From Myroides odoratimimus (GTDB taxonomy: Bacteria; Bacteroidota; Bacteroidia; Flavobacteriales; Flavobacteriaceae), in contig NZ_JACAKB010000009.1 of the NCBI RefSeq assembly GCF_030326305.1, forward strand, positions 57,381 through 121,380: 64,000 bases of DNA, written 5' to 3'. Below, in pieces: positions 8,194 through 16,769 of the stretch. Position 1 is the first letter of the stretch; each line of letters begins with the position of its first letter. Position numbers and translations under genes: made by a program. The notes below the pieces were generated by a model, which did no database searches, had not been told where the DNA came from, and saw nothing but the letters and a program-made list of their open reading frames with translations.

Positions 8194-9714
8194 TTACATC
8201 CAGTGTAATGCTGATGATTCTACCTGATAAAGCCATTTATCTCTTAACTTCACTAACTCACTATACTGAGTAGTACTAAAGGATACTATTCCACCTGCGG
8301 TATATATCTTTAAACTACCTACATCTGCAGACTGTTGCCACCATAACTGTGACACCACTATCTTCTGTATCTTATGCGGTTCTAAATAGATATGAGAGAT
8401 ATCCCATATTCCTCTTCTTATCACGATGAAGTCTTCATTTACTTGAAGTAATCCTACTTTATAAAGTCTATAAAGAGCTAATAACATTATCACACTATAG
8501 CTCATTGCCATTCCTATAAACGTAACAGAACTAAAGTTTGCTCTAAAGAACAAGGTTAAAAACACTAAAGGAACAACTATGAATAAGAATACTCTAAATC
8601 CTAAGTATCGATAATTATATTTTAGAACAGTAGTGTACCCCTTGTTATCTTCTTTAGCCATTATTATTTTAAACAGATCCTTTCTCTCTTGAGTAGAACA
8701 GCCAGGTATCTGTAATCCTGATTTCTTATTATTCTCCTTATCCCCTGCTACTTGGCTTATTTTCAAACTACAGATATCAAATAACTTCTGAAAATAATTC
8801 TGCTCTATCTCTATTTTTTGTACTCGATTAGGTCTAATGATTGTATTTCGTGTAGATAGTAATCCATGAGACAACAACAATGTCTTATTCGAAAATGTCA
8901 CTTTAAAATCCCAAAATCGCAACAAAGTACGGATCACATTCACTACTAATACCGTAATCACTAAAAAAACAACTAAGTATAGAAAAGCGACCAAAGGCAG
9001 CCCTCCTTCTATATAATTTGTCACCTCTTCTTTATCAATATACTCTTCTATAGAAATACTTCTCACTATAGAATCATACACCATATTAAAGAATACAAGT
9101 ATTAACCCCAATGTGTATAGATAATTAGACGTTATACCTACTTTTAGAAGAGTCGTTATACTGATTCGTTTTGAATCTTCTTGCTCTTCTATAATGTTTT
9201 GTTCTCCATCTACTAAGTCTATTGAGGTATCTTGTATTACGTGTTCATTCTTATAGTTCAGTAGTATTTGTTTTAATGCATTAGCATCTGATAAAGCCAT
9301 AGAAGGGATGGTAGCTTCTTTATCTTTACTACCTGCAGAGTCTATTTCTACAGAGTACACATTGATTATTTTGTTGATAAAACTCTGATTAAGATTCACC
9401 TGTTGTATTTTCTCTAGTTGAATAGTAACTTTAGATTTATTAATAATCCCTTTTTGAATTATAAAAGAATTAGTTTCTTCATCAATGTAAAACAGAAAGT
9501 TACGATAACTTAAATAAGCTATTCCCAAACTTAAGATACTTCCTAAGATCACTACTCCCCAAATACTAATAGGTAAATCTATACGCTTATTCACTAAAAA
9601 TAAGACTATAAGAGGAACAAAAGCTCTTACTATCTTCTGTAAAGCATTCAGAAAATTAGCAATGATTCCTATTGTAGCTTGTCTAGTAGGCTGATAAAAA
9701 CTATTCTTATTCAT
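8194..9714 (-). CDS. PH domain-containing membrane protein, YdbT-like
   Basis: 506 residues with several hydrophobic pairs (about 15-70, 200-265, 375-425) separated by three bacterial PH (bPH2, formerly DUF304) domains. Each begins after a TM hairpin with the pattern of a short strand and 'xxGxxxxxxxxIpxxkIQxVxxxQs' (SKVTIQLEKIQQVNLNQS, TIIRPNRVQKIEIEQN, SHIYLEPHKIQKIVVSQ). This is the layout of Bacillus YdbT, which acts with YdbS. Function is only loosely known; the pair is linked to resistance to some antimicrobial peptides in Bacillus. Start codon overlaps the end of the upstream PH gene by 8 bp, so the two are translationally coupled. Confidence 0.82.
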   Translation of the reverse strand: MNKNSFYQPTRQATIGIIANFLNALQKIVRAFVPLIVLFLVNKRIDLPISIWGVVILGSILSLGIAYLSYRNFLFYIDEETNSFIIQKGIINKSKVTIQLEKIQQVNLNQSFINKIINVYSVEIDSAGSKDKEATIPSMALSDANALKQILLNYKNEHVIQDTSIDLVDGEQNIIEEQEDSKRISITTLLKVGITSNYLYTLGLILVFFNMVYDSIVRSISIEEYIDKEEVTNYIEGGLPLVAFLYLVVFLVITVLVVNVIRTLLRFWDFKVTFSNKTLLLSHGLLSTRNTIIRPNRVQKIEIEQNYFQKLFDICSLKISQVAGDKENNKKSGLQIPGCSTQERKDLFKIIMAKEDNKGYTTVLKYNYRYLGFRVFLFIVVPLVFLTLFFRANFSSVTFIGMAMSYSVIMLLALYRLYKVGLLQVNEDFIVIRRGIWDISHIYLEPHKIQKIVVSQLWWQQSADVGSLKIYTAGGIVSFSTTQYSELVKLRDKWLYQVESSALHWM

Positions 9715-10303
9715 GAACAGATTCGTGTGAGTGTTCTACAATATCTAGATTAGTCCTTAAAGCCTGTTGAGGAGACTTCGTTATCTTCTGTATAACATAC
9801 GCTTTTAGTTGCTCTCCCTCCTCTTTAGATATCCCTGTTATCTTCAGATCACCTAATGCTCCTCCTGCAGTAAAAAACTCCACAGTACATAAATTAAATA
9901 CACGTAGTAATGCTCCTTCATATACTCCTACATGCTGCACTCTATTAAAAGGAATAACAGTCTGAGATCTATTAATAATACCTGTTTTATAAATAATATC
10001 TAGCTCACGTAGCGCATAGCCTTTCATTGCTACTCCCTTCATAGAGATAATACAGATAAGAATAATCAATATAACTCCTAATCCCATAAGTGAGTATAAC
10101 AATGCTTCATTCAACAAAGGTTCACTCGTCAAATACTGAAAAATATAAGGTGTAAAAGCAATTAGTAAGATAATAATAGAAATTATTATTAACCTTATCC
10201 CGACTACTGTTCGATACCTAGAATCTAAGTTTTTAAACATTACTTGCCCTACTTGAGGTAATGCATCGATATCGATTTGTTTATTTTCAAACATACTATT
10301 CAT
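9707..10303 (-). CDS. PH domain-containing membrane protein, YdbS-like
   Basis: 198 residues: two TM segments at about 37-58 and 69-88, then one bPH2 domain (RSQTVIPFNRVQHVGVYEGA, with a conserved 'fTAGG' strand in VEFFTAGGALGDLKI). This is the smaller partner of the YdbS/YdbT pair. Its stop codon lies 8 bp inside the next gene, indicating translational coupling and probably a complex in the inner membrane. Two ATGs (codons 1 and 4) are possible starts; no Shine-Dalgarno decides between them. Confidence 0.82.
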   Translation of the reverse strand: MNSMFENKQIDIDALPQVGQVMFKNLDSRYRTVVGIRLIIISIIILLIAFTPYIFQYLTSEPLLNEALLYSLMGLGVILIILICIISMKGVAMKGYALRELDIIYKTGIINRSQTVIPFNRVQHVGVYEGALLRVFNLCTVEFFTAGGALGDLKITGISKEEGEQLKAYVIQKITKSPQQALRTNLDIVEHSHESVHE

Positions 10304-10385
10304 ACTCTTGTCCTTCTGTGTAAACAGACATTAATTCTACTAGTAAATATATCATTTAAAAAGAGATACTACTGTATGCAATCCA

Positions 10386-10427
10386 TAAAAAAAGTCCTTT
10401 AAAAGTAATACACCGTTAAAGGACTTC
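10386..10427 (-). terminator. Intrinsic terminator of the DUF4397 lipoprotein gene
   Basis: AAGTCCTTTAA / TTAAAGGACTT 11-bp stem (10392-10426) with a 13-nt loop; on the minus strand followed by seven T. Confidence 0.8.
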
Positions 10428-10448
10428 TTATTATAAGTTACTACATTC

Positions 10449-11171
10449 TTACTTTACAACTTGATTTACAACACCTATATAGTAAGGCTTTTTCGCATTA
10501 TCTTTTGCACCAATTAAGATAATAGAATAAAACTGTGAAGGTTTAAACACAACATCTTTTCTAGTTGCGAGTACCTTACCATCCTTATCTTTGATTGTTA
10601 GTGCATAACTATTAGCATCTAATGCATTAAATTCCTGTGTTTTCACAGCAGTTGTCTCATTGTCTTGAACTCTATTTTCAAACTCCTTTACTACTGTCTT
10701 ATCATTAAACTGAACAGTAGCTACTACATTATCCGAGCTCAAATTAAAGAAACGAACTCCTGACTGCTTAACTTCATTTAAAGGGGTTGCTTTCTTAACA
10801 TTATCCTCTGTTATAAAGTGGATTACCTTCGATTCGTTCCCTCCTATAAAAGAAGTATAAAACTGCCCACTAGTTATCTTCTTCGTAGTTGTAGTAATTG
10901 GCTTGACCTTATTACCTCCATAGATGTCTATTAATCTATTTCCTTGCCATAGATTCACATAACCTACACTCTGATAAAACAGAGGATAATATGGACTCTG
11001 AATAGGGCGACCATCTGCAACATAAATAAGTGCATCTTCACTCTCATAGGCATTTACCATAGTAAAACCACCTGCATGTTCTGACAAATCAATATAATCG
11101 TCATCACTGCTACAACTAAACACTGCAAAACTTAGAAGCAATACTGTCAATAAACTTAAAACTCTTTTCAT
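10449..11171 (-). CDS. DUF4397-type lipoprotein
   Basis: 240 residues. Signal peptide MKRVLSLLTVLLLSFAVFSC with the lipobox Cys at 20, followed by SSDDDYID. The mature protein is all-beta in pattern (FTMVNAYESEDALIYVADG, then a repeat-like second half VRFFNLSSDNVVATVQFN and QFYSIILIGAKDN) and resembles DUF4397 proteins, lipoproteins with Ig-like repeats found widely in Bacteroidetes. Monocistronic. Function unknown; presumably a surface or periplasmic structural protein. Confidence 0.7.
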   Translation of the reverse strand: MKRVLSLLTVLLLSFAVFSCSSDDDYIDLSEHAGGFTMVNAYESEDALIYVADGRPIQSPYYPLFYQSVGYVNLWQGNRLIDIYGGNKVKPITTTTKKITSGQFYTSFIGGNESKVIHFITEDNVKKATPLNEVKQSGVRFFNLSSDNVVATVQFNDKTVVKEFENRVQDNETTAVKTQEFNALDANSYALTIKDKDGKVLATRKDVVFKPSQFYSIILIGAKDNAKKPYYIGVVNQVVK

Positions 11172-11277
11172 AATAGATCTTTTTAAATTAGTTTCTCATC
11201 ATCTTTAATTACTTATAACGACATGCAATAATCATGCAAGTCTATGTATGAACTACCATTAAAATTTTCTAATACTC

Positions 11278-11802
11278 TTATTCACTTAGTTTTCTATTCG
11301 CATACAATAATAAAGACTCTACATAGTCTCCATCAAAGTCAATCTTATAAATTTTAGACACCTTAAATTCCTCTATCTCCTCAAACCATTCACCTGAAGC
11401 AGATAACTCTTCGAATGCAAAATACTCACTATCATCACTATCCATATACTTCCCTACATAGACACAATCCTCTTCCTTAAATTCTAATCCAAAAGCACCA
11501 TATTTATTCCCAATAGCTTTTAAAGTATCAAAAATATTGTCTTTTAACTGAATAGGGCTACTATAAAAGTCAACATGTTTTGCTTTCAGTACTTCTTCAA
11601 TAAAAGCAATATTTTCTCCACGCTCTATAGTAGATATTTTATCCACAGCTATCAACTCATACCCATCTATAATATAATCGACCGAATTACACTTCGTTAA
11701 TAACCACTTATCATTATAAGCTAATACTATACCTAGTATTAATTCTTTCTTTCTACCTTTTAAGCGAATGCCTACTAATTTATTCAAGTAATCTTTTATC
11801 AT
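11278..11802 (-). CDS. Conserved hypothetical protein, Sm-like start
   Basis: 174-residue soluble acidic protein, no signal peptide or TM. The first 60 residues (LVGIRLKGRKKELILGIVLA, then YNDKWLLTKCNSVDYIIDGY) look like a small beta-barrel with the pattern of an Sm/YlxS-type or DUF-type barrel, followed by an alpha/beta half rich in Glu and Asp. I do not recognise the family. It sits alone between the DUF4397 lipoprotein and the ahpD-like gene. Its leader on the minus strand has two small hairpins (11838-11856 and 11862-11876). Confidence 0.6.
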   Translation of the reverse strand: MIKDYLNKLVGIRLKGRKKELILGIVLAYNDKWLLTKCNSVDYIIDGYELIAVDKISTIERGENIAFIEEVLKAKHVDFYSSPIQLKDNIFDTLKAIGNKYGAFGLEFKEEDCVYVGKYMDSDDSEYFAFEELSASGEWFEEIEEFKVSKIYKIDFDGDYVESLLLYANRKLSE

Positions 11803-12121
11803 AGTAATAGATATTAATGAATTAGGTAATACGTAATGAGAGAATTTTGCGCTCTCTACTCCCTATTCTCAATAGGTCTTTACTAAAATTATGAATATTT
11901 CGACAATTATTCACAAATAATCCCTCTTTTTTAACCACAAAACAGAAGTGAATCAACATTCTATTAATCAAATAGATATACTTAAATGAGTAAATCAATA
12001 TTACTTTTTTTGATATTTATTTTTTCTATTCCCCTCTAAAAGAAAGCATATTTGACTAAAAACAAATACTTCTGTATAATAAAAAAGCAGGATATACTAT
12101 CCCGCTTCTATTCTATAATTA
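11803..12121. other. Intergenic region of about 320 bp
   Basis: AT-rich. It holds two short stems in the leader of the 11278-11802 gene, GAGAG / CTCTC (11838-11856) and CCTATT / AATAGG (11862-11876), and the terminator at 12081-12107. No exact TAnnTTTG promoter or further gene was found. Confidence 0.45.
12081..12107 (-). terminator. Intrinsic terminator of the alkB/crp/ahpD run
   Basis: Minus-strand stem AAGCGGGATA / TATCCTGCTT (one G-T pair; 12085-12106) with a tiny loop, followed by TTTTTT. Located 15 bp after the ahpD-like stop. Confidence 0.75.
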
Positions 12122-12553
12122 CTATTTTGCTTTAAGATGAGTAGCTACACCTATTCTATTCCATGCGTTTATAGTAACCATGCACATAATAAGTTGCGCT
12201 AAATACACTTCACCAAATAACTCTTCTGCTTGCGCATATAATGTATCACTAATTCCTCCTTGATGAATAAATGTAACCGCTTCAGTCATCTCCAGAATCA
12301 CACGTTCTTCTTCTGTAAACAGCTCTGTTTCTTGCCACCCTGCTAACACTAATAATCTTCTAACAGATTCTCCATGCTTTAAAGCGTCTTGTGTATGAAT
12401 ATCTAAACAGTACCCACATCCATTTAACTGAGATGCCCTAATCTTTATTAGCTCTTTATGTATTGGTGTTAATTCTGATTCGTTTAAGTATTTTTCTAAT
12501 AATAACATTCCTTCATACGCCTTAGGCTGTACACCATAAATTGTCTTTCTCAT
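12122..12553 (-). CDS. AhpD-like carboxymuconolactone decarboxylase family protein
   Basis: 143 residues. Carries the family signature ASQLNGCGYCLDIHTQDA, with the CxxC pair and the following histidine of AhpD-type alkylhydroperoxidases, in which the two cysteines reduce peroxides or act as a disulfide relay. The frame extends upstream to a TTG at 12607, but the family normally starts about 10 residues before the conserved AYEGMLLLEKYL, so the ATG at 12551-12553 is chosen. Last gene of a five-gene minus-strand run; the gene just before it is a Crp/Fnr regulator, suggesting control by that regulator. Confidence 0.85.
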   Translation of the reverse strand: MRKTIYGVQPKAYEGMLLLEKYLNESELTPIHKELIKIRASQLNGCGYCLDIHTQDALKHGESVRRLLVLAGWQETELFTEEERVILEMTEAVTFIHQGGISDTLYAQAEELFGEVYLAQLIMCMVTINAWNRIGVATHLKAK

Positions 12554-12622
12554 AATCGTAACTTTATTGTTTTTAATTTCAACAAATCTAAAGCTATGAT
12601 TAATCAATAAACTTAAACAGGT

Positions 12623-13198
12623 TTAAGAAAATCTCTTCTTCTTTATCTCACTTAAATACTCTGGGCTAAACCCTAAATAAGAAGCCATTAAATACTGAGG
12701 AATACGTTGTATAAACTCTGGAAATCTCTCTTCGAAGTGGAAGTACAACTCTTCTCTACTAAACTCGTACAAATACTTCACTCTATATTGAGCAGCAGCA
12801 TATGCACGTTGAAAAACTTGTCTATAGTACTTCTCCATAATTGGGTGTTTCTCTACTAGTAAAACAAATTGTTCTCTAGTAATCACGATTACTTCTGACT
12901 TCTCTACTGCTTGAATATAAAAGTTACTATTCGTATGCTGTTCAAAAGCCATATTATCCGTTAACCACCAATTCTCTATGGCAAAATCCGTAGTCTGTTC
13001 TATACCATTATTCTTCATATAATAACTTCTCAAGCACCCTACTTCCACAAAGAATAACTTATCACAAAGCATATCTGCTTCTAAAAGAATCTCTTTCTTT
13101 TTGACCTTGATCAGCTCAAAATAAGATAAAATAGAATCTGCTTCAGGTACTGATAAAGTCCCTACGAATTTTTCGATATGTTGTATAAGTTTGTTCAT
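12623..13198 (-). CDS. Crp/Fnr family transcriptional regulator
   Basis: 191 residues from the ATG at 13196-13198 (the frame continues 7 codons upstream to a TTG, judged unlikely). A cNMP-like beta-roll (KKKEILLEADMLCDKLFFVE, CLRSYYMKNNGIEQTTDFAI) precedes a short helix-turn-helix (RIPQYLMASYLGFSPEYLSEIKKK). This is the Bacteroidetes subtype that lacks Fnr cysteines. It is 27 bp downstream of the hydrolase gene and 69 bp upstream of ahpD, hence probably co-transcribed. It is a distant paralogue of the regulator at 14236-14805. Confidence 0.87.
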   Translation of the reverse strand: MNKLIQHIEKFVGTLSVPEADSILSYFELIKVKKKEILLEADMLCDKLFFVEVGCLRSYYMKNNGIEQTTDFAIENWWLTDNMAFEQHTNSNFYIQAVEKSEVIVITREQFVLLVEKHPIMEKYYRQVFQRAYAAAQYRVKYLYEFSREELYFHFEERFPEFIQRIPQYLMASYLGFSPEYLSEIKKKRFS

Positions 13199-13225
13199 TG
13201 AATATAAGTTATAAAACAAAGATAC

Positions 13226-14170
13226 TTACTTCAAGTGTAATTGTTTATAATACGTTATCTTATACTTTGTAAAATCATCTGTTAGTTTACACTCAAAGAA
13301 ATCAAAAGTATGCACAGCACCTTTTACTTCTAAGACTGTGACTTTTCCTCCATTGCTCTCTACAGAAGTCACATACTCTTTTGCTTCATCTATTAGAGGA
13401 TCATATTCTGCTAGTACCATTGTCATAGACGGTAGTGATTGGTAGTTCTGCATCTTATTAGGCACTGCATATTCCCTCCACTTATTCTTATCCCCTGACA
13501 AATAATGTTTCCACATATAAGTTGCACTTTTCTTAGATTGCATAGGTGCATAAGCATAAGTGTCCATAGAAGGAGTATTCAGCTCATCTGATGTAGGAGG
13601 ATATAGAATAAAAGCATTGCTTATTGGGATATTATGATGATCTCTATTTAAGTGTAAGAGTGATAACGCTATTGTTCCTCCTGCACTACTTCCCATCACA
13701 CTGATATTCTGTTTATTTCCTCCTATTGCTTCTATATTGCTATAACACCATTCTAGAGCACTTACACTATCTTCTAAAGCTGCTGGAAAAGGATGTTCTG
13801 GAGCTAATCTATAGTCAACAGAAACTATGATAACCTGAGCCTCTCTCATTAGATCTCGCAACTGAAAATCATACTGCTCTGGACTTCCAAAAATAAAAGC
13901 TCCTCCATGTAAGAACAAGACTACAGGCAAGGGTTTCTCTATTTCTCTTGGCTTATATATTCTTATTTTAAGAGAAGTATTATATGCTGTAGAAATTACT
14001 TGATTATATACACTGATATCATGAGGTATAGTTATAGCTCCCTCCCCTAGCATTAACCGTTCCTCTTCTATGCGTATTTGTTGAGGATTATACTCTAAAA
14101 GAGAGTCATAGGGTATCTGAGTCCAAGCGCTTAACGAAAGTGCTATTAATAGTTCTTTATCTATATTCAT
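13226..14170 (-). CDS. Alpha/beta hydrolase, hormone-sensitive-lipase type
   Basis: 314 residues with the HSL-family oxyanion motif LFLHGGAFIFG (about 85-95), nucleophile elbow GSSAGGT (about 161), catalytic Asp in LAEYDPLID (about 257) and His in GAVHTFDFF (about 288). Such enzymes hydrolyse short acyl esters; the true substrate is unknown. No signal peptide, so cytoplasmic. It stands between two Crp/Fnr genes in the alkB run, 65 bp after the first regulator. Confidence 0.87.
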   Translation of the reverse strand: MNIDKELLIALSLSAWTQIPYDSLLEYNPQQIRIEEERLMLGEGAITIPHDISVYNQVISTAYNTSLKIRIYKPREIEKPLPVVLFLHGGAFIFGSPEQYDFQLRDLMREAQVIIVSVDYRLAPEHPFPAALEDSVSALEWCYSNIEAIGGNKQNISVMGSSAGGTIALSLLHLNRDHHNIPISNAFILYPPTSDELNTPSMDTYAYAPMQSKKSATYMWKHYLSGDKNKWREYAVPNKMQNYQSLPSMTMVLAEYDPLIDEAKEYVTSVESNGGKVTVLEVKGAVHTFDFFECKLTDDFTKYKITYYKQLHLK

Positions 14171-14235
14171 ATCTTAAATGATTACTGTAAAGAACAAAAG
14201 TCTTGTCTTTTTACCACATCCTAGAGGACATAGGT

Positions 14236-14805
14236 CTATAAATTCACTTCCTTGCGTATTCTACTCAAATGCCTTGGGGTAATATTTAAAAATGAAGCTA
14301 AGTATATACCAGGTATCTGCTGTATATAGTGAGGATAGTTCTGAAGTAACTTCAGGTACCTATCTTTAGCATCTAGACGTTGGATATCGAAGAGTTTTTC
14401 TTCTAATTCCATAAACTGCTCTTCTAATAACTGTTTAAAGAAGTTTGTCCATACTATGCTATCTACACATAGTTTATCTACATCTGCTTTATAGAGGACA
14501 TATAATTCTGTTTTGCCTATAGACTGTATATTCTCCTTAGATGGTTGTCCTGATATAAAGGAAGTCATCGCTGTCATCATACTTTCGTCGAAGGTGATAC
14601 AGTATGTACGCTCTTCTCCACTTTCTAATAGAAAATAAGAACGCAAAACCCCCTTTTTTATCCACACTATCTTATCAGCTACCTCTCCTTCGCAGATTAG
14701 CATTTCTTTATTTTCTAATACCTGCTCTTGTACTAATAGTGATAATGACTTCCACAAGTCTTGTTCTATCACATTAGACAGTGTACTAAATGACTTCTTT
14801 CTCAT
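14236..14805 (-). CDS. Crp/Fnr family transcriptional regulator
   Basis: 189 residues: beta-roll at about 20-115 (NKEMLICEGEVADKIVWIKK, SGEERTYCITFDESMMTAM) and a C-terminal helix-turn-helix (IPGIYLASFLNITPRHLSRI). The ATG overlaps the alkB stop codon by one base (TGATG), indicating coupled translation. No Fnr cysteine cluster is seen. Likely regulates the adjacent hydrolase and possibly the whole run. Confidence 0.87.
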   Translation of the reverse strand: MRKKSFSTLSNVIEQDLWKSLSLLVQEQVLENKEMLICEGEVADKIVWIKKGVLRSYFLLESGEERTYCITFDESMMTAMTSFISGQPSKENIQSIGKTELYVLYKADVDKLCVDSIVWTNFFKQLLEEQFMELEEKLFDIQRLDAKDRYLKLLQNYPHYIQQIPGIYLASFLNITPRHLSRIRKEVNL

Positions 14806-15425
14806 CAGACAGACTCTTTTATTTCGATGGTTCTAAAGGTAAGATTAATACGTGGAGTATGAACCACTTTTGTAGGAGGTAATCTATGTAGCCAATTTTC
14901 TTGTGTAGTCCCTTTCATGACTAATAGACTTCCATTGTCTAAGATAATATCAATCTTAACTCCATTCTCTTTGTGTTTGAAAGCAAATTTACGAACTGCA
15001 CCAAAGCTCAGAGAAGCTATAGCTCCATGTTTTTTTAAATCCTTCTCTCCATCGCTATGCCACGCCATTCCCTCTTCTCCTGTGTGATATAAATTTAAAA
15101 GACATGAATTATAAGTCTCCCCTGTCCTCTCTTCTACTATTTTCTTTAATGCTAATAACTCTTCCGTCCAGAGCAATGCTGTCTTTGTAATATTCGAATA
15201 AGTATAACTAAATGGAATGTCGCCATACCAAGCCACCTTTCGCTTAGTAGTTACTTTCTTCCCAAAGATAATAGCTTGATCACATTGCCAATCTACATGA
15301 GTCAAAAGTTGATCATAATAGTAGTCACACTGCTCTTTATTAAATACTATCCCATAATAATCAACTTCTCCATCATAAGGAAGAATGTTTGTAAACTCTT
15401 GACTATAATCACTAAACAAATCCAT
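14805..15425 (-). CDS. alkB: AlkB-family 2-oxoglutarate/Fe(II) dioxygenase, DNA repair
   Basis: 206 residues. It oxidatively removes alkyl groups (1-methyladenine, 3-methylcytosine and similar) from DNA or RNA. The iron ligands are visible as the HxD of AWHSDGEKD (about 140) and the His of NWLHRLPPT (about 187); the 2-oxoglutarate-binding RINLTFR follows. The N-terminus is the ALKBH2/3-like type (DYYGIVFNKEQCDYYYDQL). The frame starts at a GTG two codons upstream (15431), but the ATG at 15423-15425 is preferred. First gene of a co-directional run with two Crp/Fnr regulators, a hydrolase and an AhpD-like protein. Confidence 0.9.
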   Translation of the reverse strand: MDLFSDYSQEFTNILPYDGEVDYYGIVFNKEQCDYYYDQLLTHVDWQCDQAIIFGKKVTTKRKVAWYGDIPFSYTYSNITKTALLWTEELLALKKIVEERTGETYNSCLLNLYHTGEEGMAWHSDGEKDLKKHGAIASLSFGAVRKFAFKHKENGVKIDIILDNGSLLVMKGTTQENWLHRLPPTKVVHTPRINLTFRTIEIKESV

Positions 15426-15513
15426 AAGCACTGATTTAATGCTACAAGTTTATAGATTATCTAACACAGAATAAAAAAAGTAATGCGATAAATTAAAGCA
15501 ATATGATACTAAC

Positions 15514-15550
15514 AAAAAAACGGAGTTACTATTTAAAGCAACCCCGTTTT
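15514..15550 (-). terminator. Intrinsic terminator of the haemoglobin gene
   Basis: Minus strand AAAACGGGGTT / AACTCCGTTTT stem (one mismatch), followed by a T-tract. Separates the globin gene from the downstream alkB run. Confidence 0.75.
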
Positions 15551-15571
15551 ATGATAACACTATATTCTTCT

Positions 15572-15961
15572 TTACTCCAATGGCTTCATCCCTGCTTCTC
15601 TAAAGTACTCTATTTTACTTAAGAACATCGCAGCCATACGCTCTGCTCGCCACTTCGCTTCATCAGCTATTTTTCCTTCATATAGTTCATCCACCGTACC
15701 ATTAAAGATTCTCTTCCATTCTTCAAAATGCTCGCCTTCTACAGGTAGCTGTGCATGAGGAGGAAAAGGTTTTCCTCTATATGTATACTCTTCTAATAGA
15801 ATAGTTTGCCAGAAGGCGTACATTTTCTCTAAATGCTCAGGCCATCTCCCCTCTAGTTTACTATTAAAAATAGGACCGATAAACTCATTCTCCTGTACTC
15901 TTCCATAAAAGGTATCTACTAATACCTTAATATCTTCTATGTTTTCTATATCTTTTCTCAT
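15572..15961 (-). CDS. Group III truncated haemoglobin
   Basis: 129 residues, the usual size for a 2-over-2 truncated globin of group III (Ctb-like). Recognisable from LVDTFYGRVQENEFIGPIFN, the E-helix RWPEHLEKMYAFWQTILL and the PFPPHAQLPVEGEHFEEW segment that holds the proximal-histidine region. Binds haem and oxygen or NO; in known members it supports micro-oxic respiration or NO/peroxide tolerance. Monocistronic, with its own terminator. Its ATG is 58 bp from the divergent DUF2520 gene. Confidence 0.9.
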   Translation of the reverse strand: MRKDIENIEDIKVLVDTFYGRVQENEFIGPIFNSKLEGRWPEHLEKMYAFWQTILLEEYTYRGKPFPPHAQLPVEGEHFEEWKRIFNGTVDELYEGKIADEAKWRAERMAAMFLSKIEYFREAGMKPLE

Positions 15962-16019
15962 TACAAATTATTATTTTTACACACTATCTGTTTACAAACA
16001 AATACTAAACTTCACTGCT

Positions 16020-16769
16020 ATGATTTCAATATCCATTTTAGGTTCTGGTAAAGTTGCTCGACACTTGATACTAAACTTTTTAGAACACGACAATATTTGT
16101 TTACAACAAGTGTATGCACGAACTCCTAACAAAGTTAAGGACTTAGTCTCTCAGAATCAAATTATTTCAGATATCAATGAGCTAAAACCTGCAGATATTT
16201 TTATCATTGCAGTTAGTGATGATGCTATAGAAGAAGTATCCTCTATCATCCCTTTAAAAGATGCCTTTGTGGTTCATACTTCTGGGACAATGCCGATGAA
16301 CTCTATTGCTACCACAAGTAGAAAAGGAGTCTTCTATATGCTACAGACTTTCTCTATCGATAAGGAGGTTGATTTCAGCCTTATCCCTTATTGTATCGAA
16401 GCTAGTAACAAACAAGATTTTGAACTTTTAGAAAAGTTAGCTTTATCTTTTTCTGAAAGAGTGTATAAAATCTCTACTGACCAGAGACAGTCTATACACC
16501 TAGCAGCAGTATTTGTAAACAACTTCACCAATCATCTTTTTAAACTAGGTGAAGATATTTGTAAAGAGAATATGGTGCCCTTTGACATTCTAAAGCCTCT
16601 AATTCTAGAGACTGCTACTAAGGTCCAGACTTTATCTCCTAGAGAAGCCCAGACAGGACCTGCTGCACGTAATGATCAAGGAACTATAGACCGTCATCTA
16701 GAAGCGCTAAATGACCCAATAAAAAAAGAAATATATCAACTTATAACTAATTCAATACAAAATAACTAA
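16020..16769 (+). CDS. Rossmann-like and DUF2520 domain-containing protein
   Basis: 249 residues from the ATG at 16020. The open frame extends upstream, but this would overlap the globin gene, and the Rossmann signature ISILGSGKVARHLI fits a start here. N-terminal NAD(P)-binding fold (GxGxxA), C-terminal DUF2520 helical domain (HLAAVFVNNFTNHLFKL, QTGPAARNDQGTIDRHL), a layout close to pyrroline-5-carboxylate or ketopantoate reductases. The physiological substrate is unknown. It is the first gene of a tight operon with kdsC-like, maf and mscS-like genes; its stop overlaps the next start by one base (TAATG). Confidence 0.85.
   Translation: MISISILGSGKVARHLILNFLEHDNICLQQVYARTPNKVKDLVSQNQIISDINELKPADIFIIAVSDDAIEEVSSIIPLKDAFVVHTSGTMPMNSIATTSRKGVFYMLQTFSIDKEVDFSLIPYCIEASNKQDFELLEKLALSFSERVYKISTDQRQSIHLAAVFVNNFTNHLFKLGEDICKENMVPFDILKPLILETATKVQTLSPREAQTGPAARNDQGTIDRHLEALNDPIKKEIYQLITNSIQNN

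Noticed and set aside
12554-12607. Upstream extension of the AhpD-like gene
   Set aside because: The extension begins with TTG and adds 18 residues not expected in the family; the ATG at 12553 is adopted.
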